This document shows, in pieces, positions 43,769 through 51,992 of a stretch of DNA of 64,000 nucleotides. The notes under the pieces are model-generated. The model did no database searches and had not been told where the DNA came from. It saw only the letters and a list, made by a program, of their open reading frames with translations. Numbering within the stretch: the first letter of the stretch is position 1; the number at the start of each line of letters is the position of its first letter. The stretch lies in NCBI GenBank assembly GCA_002307295.1, contig DBTY01000009.1:1-64000 (forward strand), read 5' to 3'. The DNA comes from Ignavibacteriales bacterium UBA1304 (GTDB taxonomy: Bacteria; Bacteroidota; Ignavibacteria; Ignavibacteriales; Ignavibacteriaceae). The translations under genes and the position numbers were made by a program.

Positions 43769-44854
43769 TTATTCCTCCATTATGATAAGGTCATACAACC
43801 TATAATCGTTGTTGAATTCAAAAATTAATTTTGATTTTGTTAAATTGTAAACCGAACATTTTCCCAAAGTTGTTATTGTACTTGCATAGAGATCACCTCC
43901 CATTAATGATTGAAATCTTGTTTTTACTATAGGACCAATACTTAAATTAAGTATATCGGATAGCTGCATATTTTCACAATTTAAAGAAGAAAATGAACCC
44001 GTCGTATAATCCTGTACTATTATTTCATTATTATTTGGGGAAAGGAGCGAATATGGAATTAATTTTTTATCAATTACAATGCTGTCAATTACGTTATACG
44101 AAGGAATCGCTAACCGCGTTAATACGTTATTACTTGCTGAATAAGAAATTAGATAATCGCTATTGCAGTAAACATATTTGCTTCCTTTGGGAGCCAAATC
44201 GCCTTCTTTATATTCATAAATAATCTGCGACGAATTATCTAATAAATCAAGAGCCATTATTTTTTGAAAAATAATGTACTTGTAATAAGTTAATTGTAAA
44301 AATAATTTAGAGCTGTCAGCGCTTAAAGCGGCGTCATATATAAATACATAATTGTTCGCATCATAACTATTCCAAATTGTTTTTTCAATTTGGAATGTTT
44401 TAAGATTAATAAGGTAAACAGACCTGTTAATTAATATACAATAATCTGAGTTAGCTTTATAAGGGAGGATGTCTATTTTGCCATAGCCGAAGTATTCTTC
44501 CGGATTATCGGTATCGGGTATTGACAATTCTTTTGTTTTTGTCTTTTTGCTTTTATCTATAAAGTATAATTTCTTTTCAGTAGCTATTAGCAGGATATTG
44601 TTTTTCGGACTATCGAACATTTTGGGAGTAGATGTCGTTAAATCGTTATCAACAGAAATACCAGTTGAAGTAAAATTAAGAGTATCAATTCTGGAACGTT
44701 TAAGATCAATATTACTTCCGTTCCAAGATAAAGTATAAATCCAAGTACCTGCATCGGTATCAGTATTTTGATTTACTGCTATTGCCGGATTATTTACGTT
44801 ACACCCACACATAAGAACGCTAATAATGAATAATATCGATATTACTTTTTTCAT
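43769..44854 (-). CDS. Lipoprotein of unknown function, beta-propeller-like
   Basis: It has about 361 residues from the ATG at 44854, which has GGAG seven bases upstream. The frame extends to a GTG at 44881, but that start would bury the signal peptide. The N-terminus MKKVISILFIISVLMCGC ends in a lipobox (LMCGC), so the protein is probably lipid-anchored. The body consists of repeated beta-strand pairs of the type NNILLIATEKKLYFIDKSKK and DYCILINRSVYLINLK, like a WD40/YVTN beta-propeller. No catalytic residues are evident. It heads the operon with the small secreted protein and the matrixin-type protease. Confidence 0.65.
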   Translation of the reverse strand: MKKVISILFIISVLMCGCNVNNPAIAVNQNTDTDAGTWIYTLSWNGSNIDLKRSRIDTLNFTSTGISVDNDLTTSTPKMFDSPKNNILLIATEKKLYFIDKSKKTKTKELSIPDTDNPEEYFGYGKIDILPYKANSDYCILINRSVYLINLKTFQIEKTIWNSYDANNYVFIYDAALSADSSKLFLQLTYYKYIIFQKIMALDLLDNSSQIIYEYKEGDLAPKGSKYVYCNSDYLISYSASNNVLTRLAIPSYNVIDSIVIDKKLIPYSLLSPNNNEIIVQDYTTGSFSSLNCENMQLSDILNLSIGPIVKTRFQSLMGGDLYASTITTLGKCSVYNLTKSKLIFEFNNDYRLYDLIIMEE

Positions 44855-45078
44855 CACTACTCCAAATATTTTGCAAAACACGTAAATAGTGAATAACCTT
44901 ACTCTTTATTTTTTTTGAACAAGTAAAGTATTTTTTCACCATTATTCTTTTGAAATATATCTATTTATTCAACAAATAGGATACAATTCATTTTGTTATG
45001 AATCTAAACTATTATTTGATACTATACTAGCACAACTATATTTCAGAAATATCTTCTTTTTTATTGTGAAATAATTGA

Positions 45079-45108
45079 GGCGTCTCCCCGCATGCGTGGA
45101 TAAAGGCG
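45079..45108. repeat. Single sequence resembling a type I-E CRISPR repeat
   Basis: The core CTCCCCGCATGCGTGGATAA has the CCCCGC..GCG-GG-ATAA pattern of type I-E repeats, shortened by about two G. No second copy lies at spacer distance and no cas gene is in the window. It may equally be a decayed palindrome. Confidence 0.25.
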
Positions 45109-45323
45109 TTTCTATTATAGAAGAGGACAACAATTTCACTAACATACATTCTCCCATGACTTTAATTTTTAGCTTCCAATAAAAAGGAACTATATCCCAC
45201 AAATTAAAGCGCAGTAAACTCTCCCTGCGTTAAAAAATAAAACGACATTAGATATATCATTTTATGATTATAAATATATATAAAAAAAATGAAATGCAAA
45301 TTACTTTTTTGTTAATACAAAAA

Positions 45324-45360
45324 AACCTTCGCAGCATTCGCAAGAATAATCGCGCAGGTT
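45324..45360. repeat. REP-like palindrome, AACCTTC family (copy 2)
   Basis: AACCTTCGCAGCATTC, loop GCAA, then GAATAATCGCGCAGGTT. It has the same 16 + 4 + 17 base layout and the same ends (AACCTTC, ATTC, GAAT, AGGTT) as the element at 40754-40790, but the inner stem has diverged. Confidence 0.6.
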
Positions 45361-45475
45361 GGAGTAAACTAACGGTGCTATTACATATAAAAATTTTTAA
45401 TTAACGTTGCTTAAAAAACGACAACGGCTAATTAATAAACCGCACATTTATGCATTGGCTCGGCATTGTATCAAG

Positions 45476-45502
45476 CCTTCCAGTGCGCAAGCGACTGGAA
45501 GG
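45476..45502. repeat. REP-like palindrome, CCTTCCAG family (copy 3)
   Basis: CCTTCCAGT and ACTGGAAGG form perfect 9-bp arms with an inner CGC-AA-GCG. It shares the outer CCTTCCAG/CTGGAAGG stem with the element at 40754-40790, again with a one-base asymmetry. Confidence 0.6.
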
Positions 45503-45529
45503 TCATGAGCGTTCACCCAGAAAGAGCAA

Positions 45530-45565
45530 TAAAAAAGGCTCCCTCTCAAAAATGAAAGGGAGCCT
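45530..45565 (-). terminator. Terminator after the beta-helix cargo gene
   Basis: AGGCTCCCT pairs with AGGGAGCCT around a 12-base loop, followed on the minus strand by six T. It lies 25 bases past the stop. Confidence 0.88.
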
Positions 45566-45590
45566 GAAAATAGCTGATACTTTATTAGTT

Positions 45591-47405
45591 TTACTTTAGA
45601 AGCATCATCTTTTTAGTAGCAGTGTAGTTACCGGCTTTAATCGTGTAGAAATAAAGTCCGCTTGAAAGATTAGCGGCGTTAAAACGCACGCTGTGGCTTC
45701 CGGCAGGCATATCTTTATTAATTAAAGTAGCAATTTCGTTGCCTAAAATGTTATACACTTTTAGAGATACTTTCCCGGCGTTAGGGATTTCAAAATTAAT
45801 CACTGTAGAAGGGTTAAACGGATTAGGATAATTTTGAGCAAGCTCGAATTTTTTAGGAGCCGTATAGCTTACTTCAACTTCGCTTGAATAATTTGCTGTT
45901 CCGTCAAAATCAACTTGTTTCAAACGATATCTGATTGACTGGCTTTGAGCCGACACGTCAGAATCTTTGAATTCATATTTTTTAACGTTAGTAGAAGTTC
46001 CCTGTCCTTTTACAAAACCGATAGAAGCGAAGCTTCCTTTGCCTAAAGCTTTCTGAACTTCAAAACCAGAATTGTTAGTTTCGGTAGCTGTCTGCCATTT
46101 TAACAAAAAGCCTGAAGCCGTCTGATTAGCCGCGAATGAAGTTAGTTCAACCGGAATTACGCTGGCTTTATAGAAAGGAGTAAAAACTACTGCGCCATGA
46201 GCGGCATCGTCGCTTTTATCAAAAATATGCTGAGCGATAGAAAGCGAATCGTATACGCCCCAGTCGTTGTTCTGAGCCTGAATAGTGTTAGTGCAATTGT
46301 TATATAAGTCATAAACATTCGTCCCCTGAACGTTGCCATAAATATGGTTTAAACCGTTATCAGAAGTATCTGCGTTAGTCAGGTCGCCAAGTTTAGGCTG
46401 AGGGCCTGCGATAACAGTAGAGCCGTTCTGAATTGTAATACCCCACCAGTTGCCGTAAATTGTATTTCTTTTAATAACAGGAACTACTTCCGGACCGCCG
46501 TTAACGTTAATACCGCTTCCGGTAGTCATTACGCTTGGGTTAGTATTATTGTTATATATTAAGTTATCGTTTACTGTTCCGTTAATTATGCCGCCGCCCA
46601 TTCCGTATAGCGTAATACCAAAGCTGTTATCGTGTATTGTGTTCCCTTCAATAACTATATTTGAATATGCAGTAGAGCCGTAAACCCAAAGACCGATAGC
46701 TCCGGCATAATTTGTTTTTACGCTGCCGTAAATTACGTTATTCCGGATTATAGGAGAATTGTTCCCCTGCAAACCTATACTAATCTGGTTTTTTGCAGCT
46801 GTATTCTGAGTGTTATTATTTGCAATTTCATTAGAAATAATATAAGGATTTGAGCTAAGCGTTAAATTTATACCGTACTCATAACTTCTTTCAATTTTAT
46901 TTGCAGTTATTACTGCATTTGAACCGGTAAGCTGAACGCCTCTGCGGCATTTATACAAATGACTGCCATAAATCAGAGGGCTTGAGTTAATAGCCCTAAA
47001 GCCATAATAAGCATAATTTATCTGCGCAAACTTAATCCAGCATAAGCTGTCTATGCTAGAGTCGTCAAACGTAAAACCCTGATATGCGCCAGTTGAATCC
47101 TGATTAAGCGAAGTAAAAACTGCATTGTTAAGCGAATCTCCATTAACCTGGAAAATTCCCTGTATCCAGAACGCCGCTTTAAGAGAGTCGAACTGAACTT
47201 TTGAACCGGCTTTAATAACTAATTTATCGTTAGCAGAAACCCGGATTGAATCTTTAATTTCGTAATTTGGAAACGCGCCTGCAACTTTACCGTTAGAGTT
47301 AGCCACAAGGCTGTCTAAATTCCAGTTGACGCCTGTATTTGGAGTGACATACTGCGCAAAGGCCGCAGAAGATAGCAATAAGAATAATTGTATTATTTTT
47401 TTCAT
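45591..47405 (-). CDS. Secreted right-handed beta-helix protein with T9SS sorting domain
   Basis: The protein has 604 residues. A signal peptide (ending AAFAQ) is followed by a NosD/pectate-lyase-like parallel beta-helix (about 30-400). Repeated rungs such as NSPIIRNNVIYGS, NIVIEGNTIHDNSFGI and VPVIKRNTIYGNWWGI mark it clearly. An Ig-like linker domain (about 410-515, with LKWQTATETNNSGFEVQK, a motif common in T9SS cargo) precedes the sorting module (about 520-604) ending KKMMLLK. Beta-helices of this type bind or cleave acidic polysaccharides; catalytic residues cannot be assigned. It lies 9 bases after the TPM protein gene. Confidence 0.82.
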   Translation of the reverse strand: MKKIIQLFLLLSSAAFAQYVTPNTGVNWNLDSLVANSNGKVAGAFPNYEIKDSIRVSANDKLVIKAGSKVQFDSLKAAFWIQGIFQVNGDSLNNAVFTSLNQDSTGAYQGFTFDDSSIDSLCWIKFAQINYAYYGFRAINSSPLIYGSHLYKCRRGVQLTGSNAVITANKIERSYEYGINLTLSSNPYIISNEIANNNTQNTAAKNQISIGLQGNNSPIIRNNVIYGSVKTNYAGAIGLWVYGSTAYSNIVIEGNTIHDNSFGITLYGMGGGIINGTVNDNLIYNNNTNPSVMTTGSGINVNGGPEVVPVIKRNTIYGNWWGITIQNGSTVIAGPQPKLGDLTNADTSDNGLNHIYGNVQGTNVYDLYNNCTNTIQAQNNDWGVYDSLSIAQHIFDKSDDAAHGAVVFTPFYKASVIPVELTSFAANQTASGFLLKWQTATETNNSGFEVQKALGKGSFASIGFVKGQGTSTNVKKYEFKDSDVSAQSQSIRYRLKQVDFDGTANYSSEVEVSYTAPKKFELAQNYPNPFNPSTVINFEIPNAGKVSLKVYNILGNEIATLINKDMPAGSHSVRFNAANLSSGLYFYTIKAGNYTATKKMMLLK

Positions 47406-47414
47406 ATCTATCCT

Positions 47415-47873
47415 TTAATTGAATACTACTTTGTTGGATAATTCATTAACATCATCCGGACGAATCGGAAAATGTTCGCTTAGAATCTTACCTATATGAT
47501 CTAAGCCGTGCACAACCCCCTTGCAAAACTCTCCCTTCTGGAAAAAGCCCTGCATTTCTTCTTTAATTGCGTCCCATGTTTTTTCCGGCGCTTTTTCGTT
47601 AATGCCCGAATCCGCCAAAACATAAAACTGCCGTTCCTTGAGCAGAATAAAAACCAAAACGCCAGTGTGCTCTTTGGTCTTTTTAATACCCAATCGAATA
47701 AACTCGGCCTCCGCTAAACTGCGGAGGCTTTTATTCTTTTTCCAAAATGATTTTTTTTCTTTGATACTAACGCATATCTCCCCGGACGTAGTTTTCTCTA
47801 ATTCTTTTATCTTTGAAGATATCCTTAGGAAATCGTCGTCAGAAAAATACTGATATATCAATTCTTTATTCAT
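47415..47873 (-). CDS. TPM-domain protein
   Basis: The 152-residue protein matches the TPM (TLP18.3/Psb32/MOLO-1) domain: ISSKIKELEKTTSGEICVSI at the start, HTGVLVFILLKERQFYVLADSGINEKAP in the middle (about 68-95) and FFQKGEFCKGVVHGLDHIGKIL later. TPM domains include phosphatase-like and assembly-factor proteins; function is generally unknown in bacteria. It has no signal peptide or membrane helix here, unlike YgcG-type relatives. Its first codons overlap the end of the phosphoglycerate mutase gene by 8 bases, so translation is probably coupled. Confidence 0.75.
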   Translation of the reverse strand: MNKELIYQYFSDDDFLRISSKIKELEKTTSGEICVSIKEKKSFWKKNKSLRSLAEAEFIRLGIKKTKEHTGVLVFILLKERQFYVLADSGINEKAPEKTWDAIKEEMQGFFQKGEFCKGVVHGLDHIGKILSEHFPIRPDDVNELSNKVVFN

Positions 47874-48513
47874 TTTTCAAATAATAACTTTTAATTACTT
47901 TCCCGTTCTCAAATTCATATACAAGAGGAGTTCCGGTAGGTATATTGAGCTCAAGAACCTGTTCTTTTGTTAAATTATCAAGAAACATAACTAAAGAGCG
48001 TAAGCTGTTGCCATGAGCTGTAATCAGAACGTTCTTTCCTTCCTTAACCAATTTTTCAATATGTTCCTGATAATACGGGATTGTCCTTGCGGCAGTGTCC
48101 TTTAAACTTTCGGTCATGCCAAGAGGATTTAATTCAGTTTTATCGGCTGGAGGCGGAACGTCGTAGCTTCTTCTCCAGATGTGAACTTGTTCCTCGCCAA
48201 ATTTATCGGCGGTTTCTTTTTTATTCAAGCCCTGTAATGCGCCGTAATGTCTTTCGTTAAGAGCCTGATCTCTTTCTGTAGGCAGATTTACAAAGCCGGC
48301 GTTTTCACACGCAATTTGAGCTGTTCTGATTGCTCTTTTAAGAACAGAAGTGAATAGATAATCGAATTTCAAATTAGCTTTTTTAATTAATAAACCTGCA
48401 TTCTTAGCTTCGCCTTCGCCTTTAGCGCTTAGATCAACGTCTACCCATCCGGTAAATTTATTCTCTAAGTTCCATTGCGATTCGCCATGTCTTAATAATA
48501 CTAAATAATTCAT
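47866..48513 (-). CDS. gpmA: 2,3-bisphosphoglycerate-dependent phosphoglycerate mutase
   Basis: This 215-residue protein has the histidine-phosphatase signature LLRHGESQWNLENKFTGWVD (catalytic His in RHG), the dPGM hallmark ALNERHYGALQGLNK with the acid Glu, and the second catalytic His in LITAHGNSLRSLVM. It interconverts 3- and 2-phosphoglycerate in glycolysis and gluconeogenesis. It is a little shorter than E. coli GpmA (250), as usual in this phylum. It is the first gene of a unit with the TPM protein and the beta-helix cargo gene. Confidence 0.95.
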   Translation of the reverse strand: MNYLVLLRHGESQWNLENKFTGWVDVDLSAKGEGEAKNAGLLIKKANLKFDYLFTSVLKRAIRTAQIACENAGFVNLPTERDQALNERHYGALQGLNKKETADKFGEEQVHIWRRSYDVPPPADKTELNPLGMTESLKDTAARTIPYYQEHIEKLVKEGKNVLITAHGNSLRSLVMFLDNLTKEQVLELNIPTGTPLVYEFENGKVIKSYYLKNE

Positions 48514-48700
48514 AGTGTCCCTTTAAATATGTATTTAATTTACAATTGCAAAATAATGAAATTTTCTGAAAAAATTAAGTCAATTTTCGAAATTGGCAAA
48601 TATTATAAGTTTTTTACTGATAAATCGTTCTTTTTACCTCTATTTCTTTCAATACGCCTAAGGAATTATGTATACAAATTACTTCCAAAAGTCGTTTTTA

Positions 48701-49870
48701 TTATCTTCCAATAAAAACTTTTGCTATATCAAGCAACAAACCCGGGTTGTTAATCAGAGCGGCTTTGAAAAGTTGATTTAAGCTCCTCTTTTCAAAAGGG
48801 ACTTTTAAAAACGACTCGGCAAGAGAATTAAATTTTTCATCCTTAAAGCCATATATTCCGTTTTTGATCCGGTCATAAATTTCGTGACGTTTTCCGACTT
48901 TTTCTCGCCATTCATTTTCATAAGATGAAATATAGGTTAGGTCGTTTTTCTTTATAGCCTCGGCCGCAATTCTGCCGGCAATACTGCCGCCTGTCATGCC
49001 GCTTGCAATGCCTCCTCCGGAAAGCGGATTTACCTGCCTCGCAGCGTCTCCGGCAAGCATTATTCCTGGCGCAGTTAGCTTTTCCAATGTGATTGAGCAG
49101 GGGACTCCCCCGGCAATAGCGGTTAATGCTGAAACGCCTGGATATTTTTTAGCTAAAAACTCATCTAAATATTTCTGAGCCGATTTCTTTTTACCTGAAA
49201 GTCCGCTTATGCCAATTCCGATATTTGCGGAATTGTTCCCTTTAGGGAACACCCACAGATAACCTTCGGGCGCAGTTTCCCTGCCGAAATAGAAATAGCA
49301 GGTTTCATCGTTAAGCTCCAAGCCTGTAGCCGTAACCTGATAGCAGCTTTCCATTTCTCTAAAATCAACGCAGGTTTTTAATCCAGCCCATCTGCCCACG
49401 CGCGATTCCACTCCGTCTGCCGCAATTACTATTTTAGCCGAGGCATTTTTTTGTTCTCCGCGATGTTCGTATTTTACCCCCGATACCTTCCCGTCGGCAA
49501 ACAATAATCCGTTAACATACGCCCGCGTTAAAACTTCCGCGCCCTTTGCAACGGCTGTTTTTGCAAGTTCATAATCAAAAATTCTCCGCTCTAAAATATA
49601 GGCGGTTTCCTTAAACTCAATTGTAACTTCCTTATCATTTGGAGCAATAAAAGATAATTTATTTGTTCGCGCGTTAATCCATCTTTCATCGGGAGTAATA
49701 AACTTTTCTAACGAAGTTTTACTTACCGCTTCGCCGCAGCGCACGGGATAGCCCACATCTCTGTCTTTTTCGAGCATCAATACCGATACGCCCTTTTCAG
49801 CGGCAAACCTTGCAGCCATCGAACCGGCAGGACCCGCTCCAACTACTATAACGTCATAATTTTCTTTCAT
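48701..49870 (-). CDS. Geranylgeranyl reductase-family FAD oxidoreductase
   Basis: The 389-residue flavoprotein has the FAD-binding start YDVIVVGAGPAGSMAARFAA, the GGR-family motif YPVRCGEAVS with its conserved Cys, and the second FAD motif MLAGDAARQVNPLSGGGIASG. Archaeal and plant members saturate isoprenoid chains of lipids or chlorophyll; in bacteria without these, menaquinone side-chain reduction or an unknown isoprenoid substrate is possible. The ferredoxin gene overlaps its start by 4 bases, which strongly suggests that it supplies the electrons. The reaction in this organism is inferred. Confidence 0.85.
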   Translation of the reverse strand: MKENYDVIVVGAGPAGSMAARFAAEKGVSVLMLEKDRDVGYPVRCGEAVSKTSLEKFITPDERWINARTNKLSFIAPNDKEVTIEFKETAYILERRIFDYELAKTAVAKGAEVLTRAYVNGLLFADGKVSGVKYEHRGEQKNASAKIVIAADGVESRVGRWAGLKTCVDFREMESCYQVTATGLELNDETCYFYFGRETAPEGYLWVFPKGNNSANIGIGISGLSGKKKSAQKYLDEFLAKKYPGVSALTAIAGGVPCSITLEKLTAPGIMLAGDAARQVNPLSGGGIASGMTGGSIAGRIAAEAIKKNDLTYISSYENEWREKVGKRHEIYDRIKNGIYGFKDEKFNSLAESFLKVPFEKRSLNQLFKAALINNPGLLLDIAKVFIGR

Positions 49871-50106
49871 ATATCCATAACCACAGTCTGTTTTTTCAGC
49901 TCGTCTTTATTAAACTTTATCGCCTCAACCGGGCAAGACCAAACGCATTTTGAGCAATTTGTGCATTCAGATTCTATTATACCTATTTGCGCCTCTTTCA
50001 ACTCAATTGCGTCTTCCGGGCAAACGCCCACGCAGCATCCGCAGAAATCGCATTTATCCTGATTGATTTCAATCAGCAGTTTCCAATTCTCTTTATCTTT
50101 ATGCAT
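49867..50106 (-). CDS. Two-cluster 4Fe-4S ferredoxin
   Basis: The 79-residue protein has two classic cluster-binding motifs, CDFCGCCVGVCP and CTNCSKCVWSCP, each with Cys-x2-Cys-x2-Cys-x3-Cys-Pro, so it should bind two [4Fe-4S] clusters. Its stop overlaps the start of the geranylgeranyl-reductase-type gene (ATGA type overlap), implying coupled translation and an electron-donor role for that enzyme. An acidic/basic tail (KDELKKQTVVMDI) follows the second cluster. Confidence 0.92.
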   Translation of the reverse strand: MHKDKENWKLLIEINQDKCDFCGCCVGVCPEDAIELKEAQIGIIESECTNCSKCVWSCPVEAIKFNKDELKKQTVVMDI

Positions 50107-50180
50107 TATTATTTTTTTTCTTGTTGAAAGATTATTTAATTTTGTTCGGCGAATAATAAAATATAATTTATATTAACTAT

Positions 50181-50402
50181 ATGCAAATCAAAGAACAACA
50201 GAAATATTTGGACGCGTTGAAATTTTATGAGAATAAAATGGACGCAAAAGAATCGTACGACTATAAGATGTTCGTAAAAAGGCAGAAAGACGACGAGGAC
50301 TTTGATTCGGTTTCGTTTGCAAAACTAAAAGCCCTGTATCAAAAATATATGGCGACTAAAGAAAAGAAAAATTACGACAGCTTCTTCAAAAAACCGGAAT
50401 AG
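50181..50402 (+). CDS. Small charged protein of unknown function
   Basis: A 73-residue soluble protein, rich in Lys, Asp, Glu and Tyr and predicted mostly helical (EQQKYLDALKFYENKM, FAKLKALYQKYMATKEKK). I do not recognise it. Its stop is three bases before the TTG start of the glycosyltransferase gene, so the two are very likely co-transcribed. The predicted start is the first ATG after a divergent promoter region shared with the ferredoxin gene. It may be a lineage-specific gene. Confidence 0.6.
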   Translation: MQIKEQQKYLDALKFYENKMDAKESYDYKMFVKRQKDDEDFDSVSFAKLKALYQKYMATKEKKNYDSFFKKPE

Positions 50403-50405
50403 AAT

Positions 50406-51470
50406 TTGAAAATTTTAATTTTAGCGCTTTCCGGCATCGGCGACGCTTTGATGTTTACTCCAGCTATTAAACTACTAAGGCAAAGTTTGCCCGGCGCTAC
50501 TATAGACGCTCTTGTAATGTTTAAAGGGGTAAACGATATTTATGCGCGTAATGCCGATCTTGACAACGTGATCCATTTTGATTTTATGAAACAGGGCGCG
50601 GTTAAATCTCTCCGTTTTGTTTTAGAGCTGCATGGCAAATACGACGCTTCAATTAACGTTTATCCTGCAAACAGAAAAGAATACAACATAATTAATTTCC
50701 TCATCGGCGCAAAAAAACGCCTTGGAGTAAATTATCTGCGCGGAGGCTTTCGCAATTTTAGCTTTCTTAATAACGTCTCTATTACAGAAGACGATTCGCT
50801 TCATAATGTAGAAGAAAACGTAAAACTGTTAAGCAAATTTCTGGACAAAGAATTTACCGATTTGCCGCCGCTTAACTTTCCTCTTCTTGCTTCAGACGCT
50901 GACTTCGCTTCAAAGTTTTTAGCTGACAGGGCAATTTCTGCCGATCAGTTGGTTATTGGCTTTCACCCCGGCTGCGCTACGCTTAAGAACCATATTAAGC
51001 GCAGATGGGAACCTGAAAAGTTTACTGCGCTTGCAAAAAAACTAATTGCCAATGATAACGCCGTTATATTATTATTCGGCGGACCTGACGAATATGAACT
51101 TGCAGGACAAATTCATAAAGATGTAAATTCCGAAAAGTGTTTTCTTGTTAAATCAACCGATTTAGCCCAGACTGCCGCTGTAATGAAGCGCTGCAATGTG
51201 TTTGTGTCAAACGATTCAAGTCTTATGCATATATCATCGGCTATGCAGTTAAAAGTAGTAGGCGTTATTGGGCCGACTAACACAAACTATATTCATCCAT
51301 GGAAGACTGATTATAAAATAGCGTCATTAAACTTAGAGTGCGCGCCCTGCTTTTTTTATTCCCCTGCTCCGCTTACCTGCTCGCGGACTGACGTTCAGTT
51401 CAAATGCGTAAAAGAGTTGGAAGTTGAAATGGTTTATTTGAAGGTTCAGGAATTTTTAAGCGGGTTATGA
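50406..51470 (+). CDS. Glycosyltransferase family 9 (heptosyltransferase-like)
   Basis: The 354-residue protein starts at TTG, which places the family's usual opening MKILILALSGIGDALMFTP directly at the N-terminus. Other GT9 features are GFHPGCATLKNHIKRRW in the middle, FGGPDEYELAG, and CNVFVSNDSSLMHISSAM with VVGVIGPTNT near the C-terminus (ADP-sugar binding). GT9 enzymes add heptose or other sugars to the lipopolysaccharide core on the cytoplasmic face. A Cys-rich stretch (CAPCFFYSPAPLTC) is seen in a subset of the family. It follows the small charged protein gene and its end overlaps the LOG gene's end by 6 bases. Confidence 0.88.
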   Translation: MKILILALSGIGDALMFTPAIKLLRQSLPGATIDALVMFKGVNDIYARNADLDNVIHFDFMKQGAVKSLRFVLELHGKYDASINVYPANRKEYNIINFLIGAKKRLGVNYLRGGFRNFSFLNNVSITEDDSLHNVEENVKLLSKFLDKEFTDLPPLNFPLLASDADFASKFLADRAISADQLVIGFHPGCATLKNHIKRRWEPEKFTALAKKLIANDNAVILLFGGPDEYELAGQIHKDVNSEKCFLVKSTDLAQTAAVMKRCNVFVSNDSSLMHISSAMQLKVVGVIGPTNTNYIHPWKTDYKIASLNLECAPCFFYSPAPLTCSRTDVQFKCVKELEVEMVYLKVQEFLSGL

Positions 51471-51992
51471 TAGCTTTAATGCAAGATATTCTGCAATATC
51501 TTCAACGCGGTCAAAGCAGCTGACAAGTCCTGTTTCGCGCTTCTCGCTTTCTATCTGCTTTTCCATAACCGTTACAATATCTTTCCACAAAGACGAATGA
51601 CATGTAATCGGTTTTACGCCCATAATATTTTTATTCATAAGCTCCCACGCGGCTGCAAGTTCAAGCAGAGTTCCGGTTCCCCCTTTAAGTATAACAAATC
51701 CATCGGCGCAGCTTATTAGTTTAGTAATTCTCTCAAAAAGAGTTTCGCATACAACAAGTTCAGTAAGATATTTATTTGTGCGGGAGGAGAAATGTTTTAT
51801 TGTTATGCCCGTTGCTTTTGCGCCCTTTTCAAGCGCTCCTTTAGCCGTAGCCTCCATAATGCCGCAATTTCCGCCGTTACAGATATCAAATCCTTTTTCA
51901 GCAAGTAAAGCTCCAAGCTTGTAAGCGTTTTCATATTCCGCGTCGCCTTCTACAGGCAGCGAGCTTCCAAAAATTGTTATTACTTTTTTCAT
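51465..51992 (-). CDS. LOG-family (Rossmann-type) nucleotide phosphoribohydrolase-like protein
   Basis: The 175-residue protein resembles LOG/TIGR00725 proteins: ITIFGSSLPVEGDAEYENAY at the start, GFDICNGGNCGIMEATAKGA and the motif LKGGTGTLLELAAAWE, which replaces the standard PGGxGTxxE. In true LOG enzymes the PGG motif helps cleave nucleoside 5'-monophosphates; the changed first residue makes catalysis uncertain. It directly follows the double-receiver phosphatase gene, with the start adjoining that gene's stop, so it may belong to the same signalling unit. Confidence 0.8.
   Translation of the reverse strand: MKKVITIFGSSLPVEGDAEYENAYKLGALLAEKGFDICNGGNCGIMEATAKGALEKGAKATGITIKHFSSRTNKYLTELVVCETLFERITKLISCADGFVILKGGTGTLLELAAAWELMNKNIMGVKPITCHSSLWKDIVTVMEKQIESEKRETGLVSCFDRVEDIAEYLALKLS

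Larger units (their letters stand above)
44855..45590. other. Long intergenic region with palindromic repeats
   Basis: About 735 bases lie between two minus-strand genes. It contains a CRISPR-repeat-like sequence (45079-45108), two REP-like palindromes (45324-45360 and 45476-45502) and a strong terminator (45530-45565). A 68-codon open frame overlaps the repeat-like sequence and is not credible as a gene. Confidence 0.6.

Noticed and set aside
45079..45108. A CRISPR array
   Set aside because: There is only a single repeat-like unit, no spacer-repeat periodicity and no cas genes.
44996..45202. 68-codon open frame on the minus strand in the intergenic region
   Set aside because: It overlaps the CRISPR-repeat-like palindrome and its translation has the ETPLSTHAGR string typical of spurious frames over such repeats.
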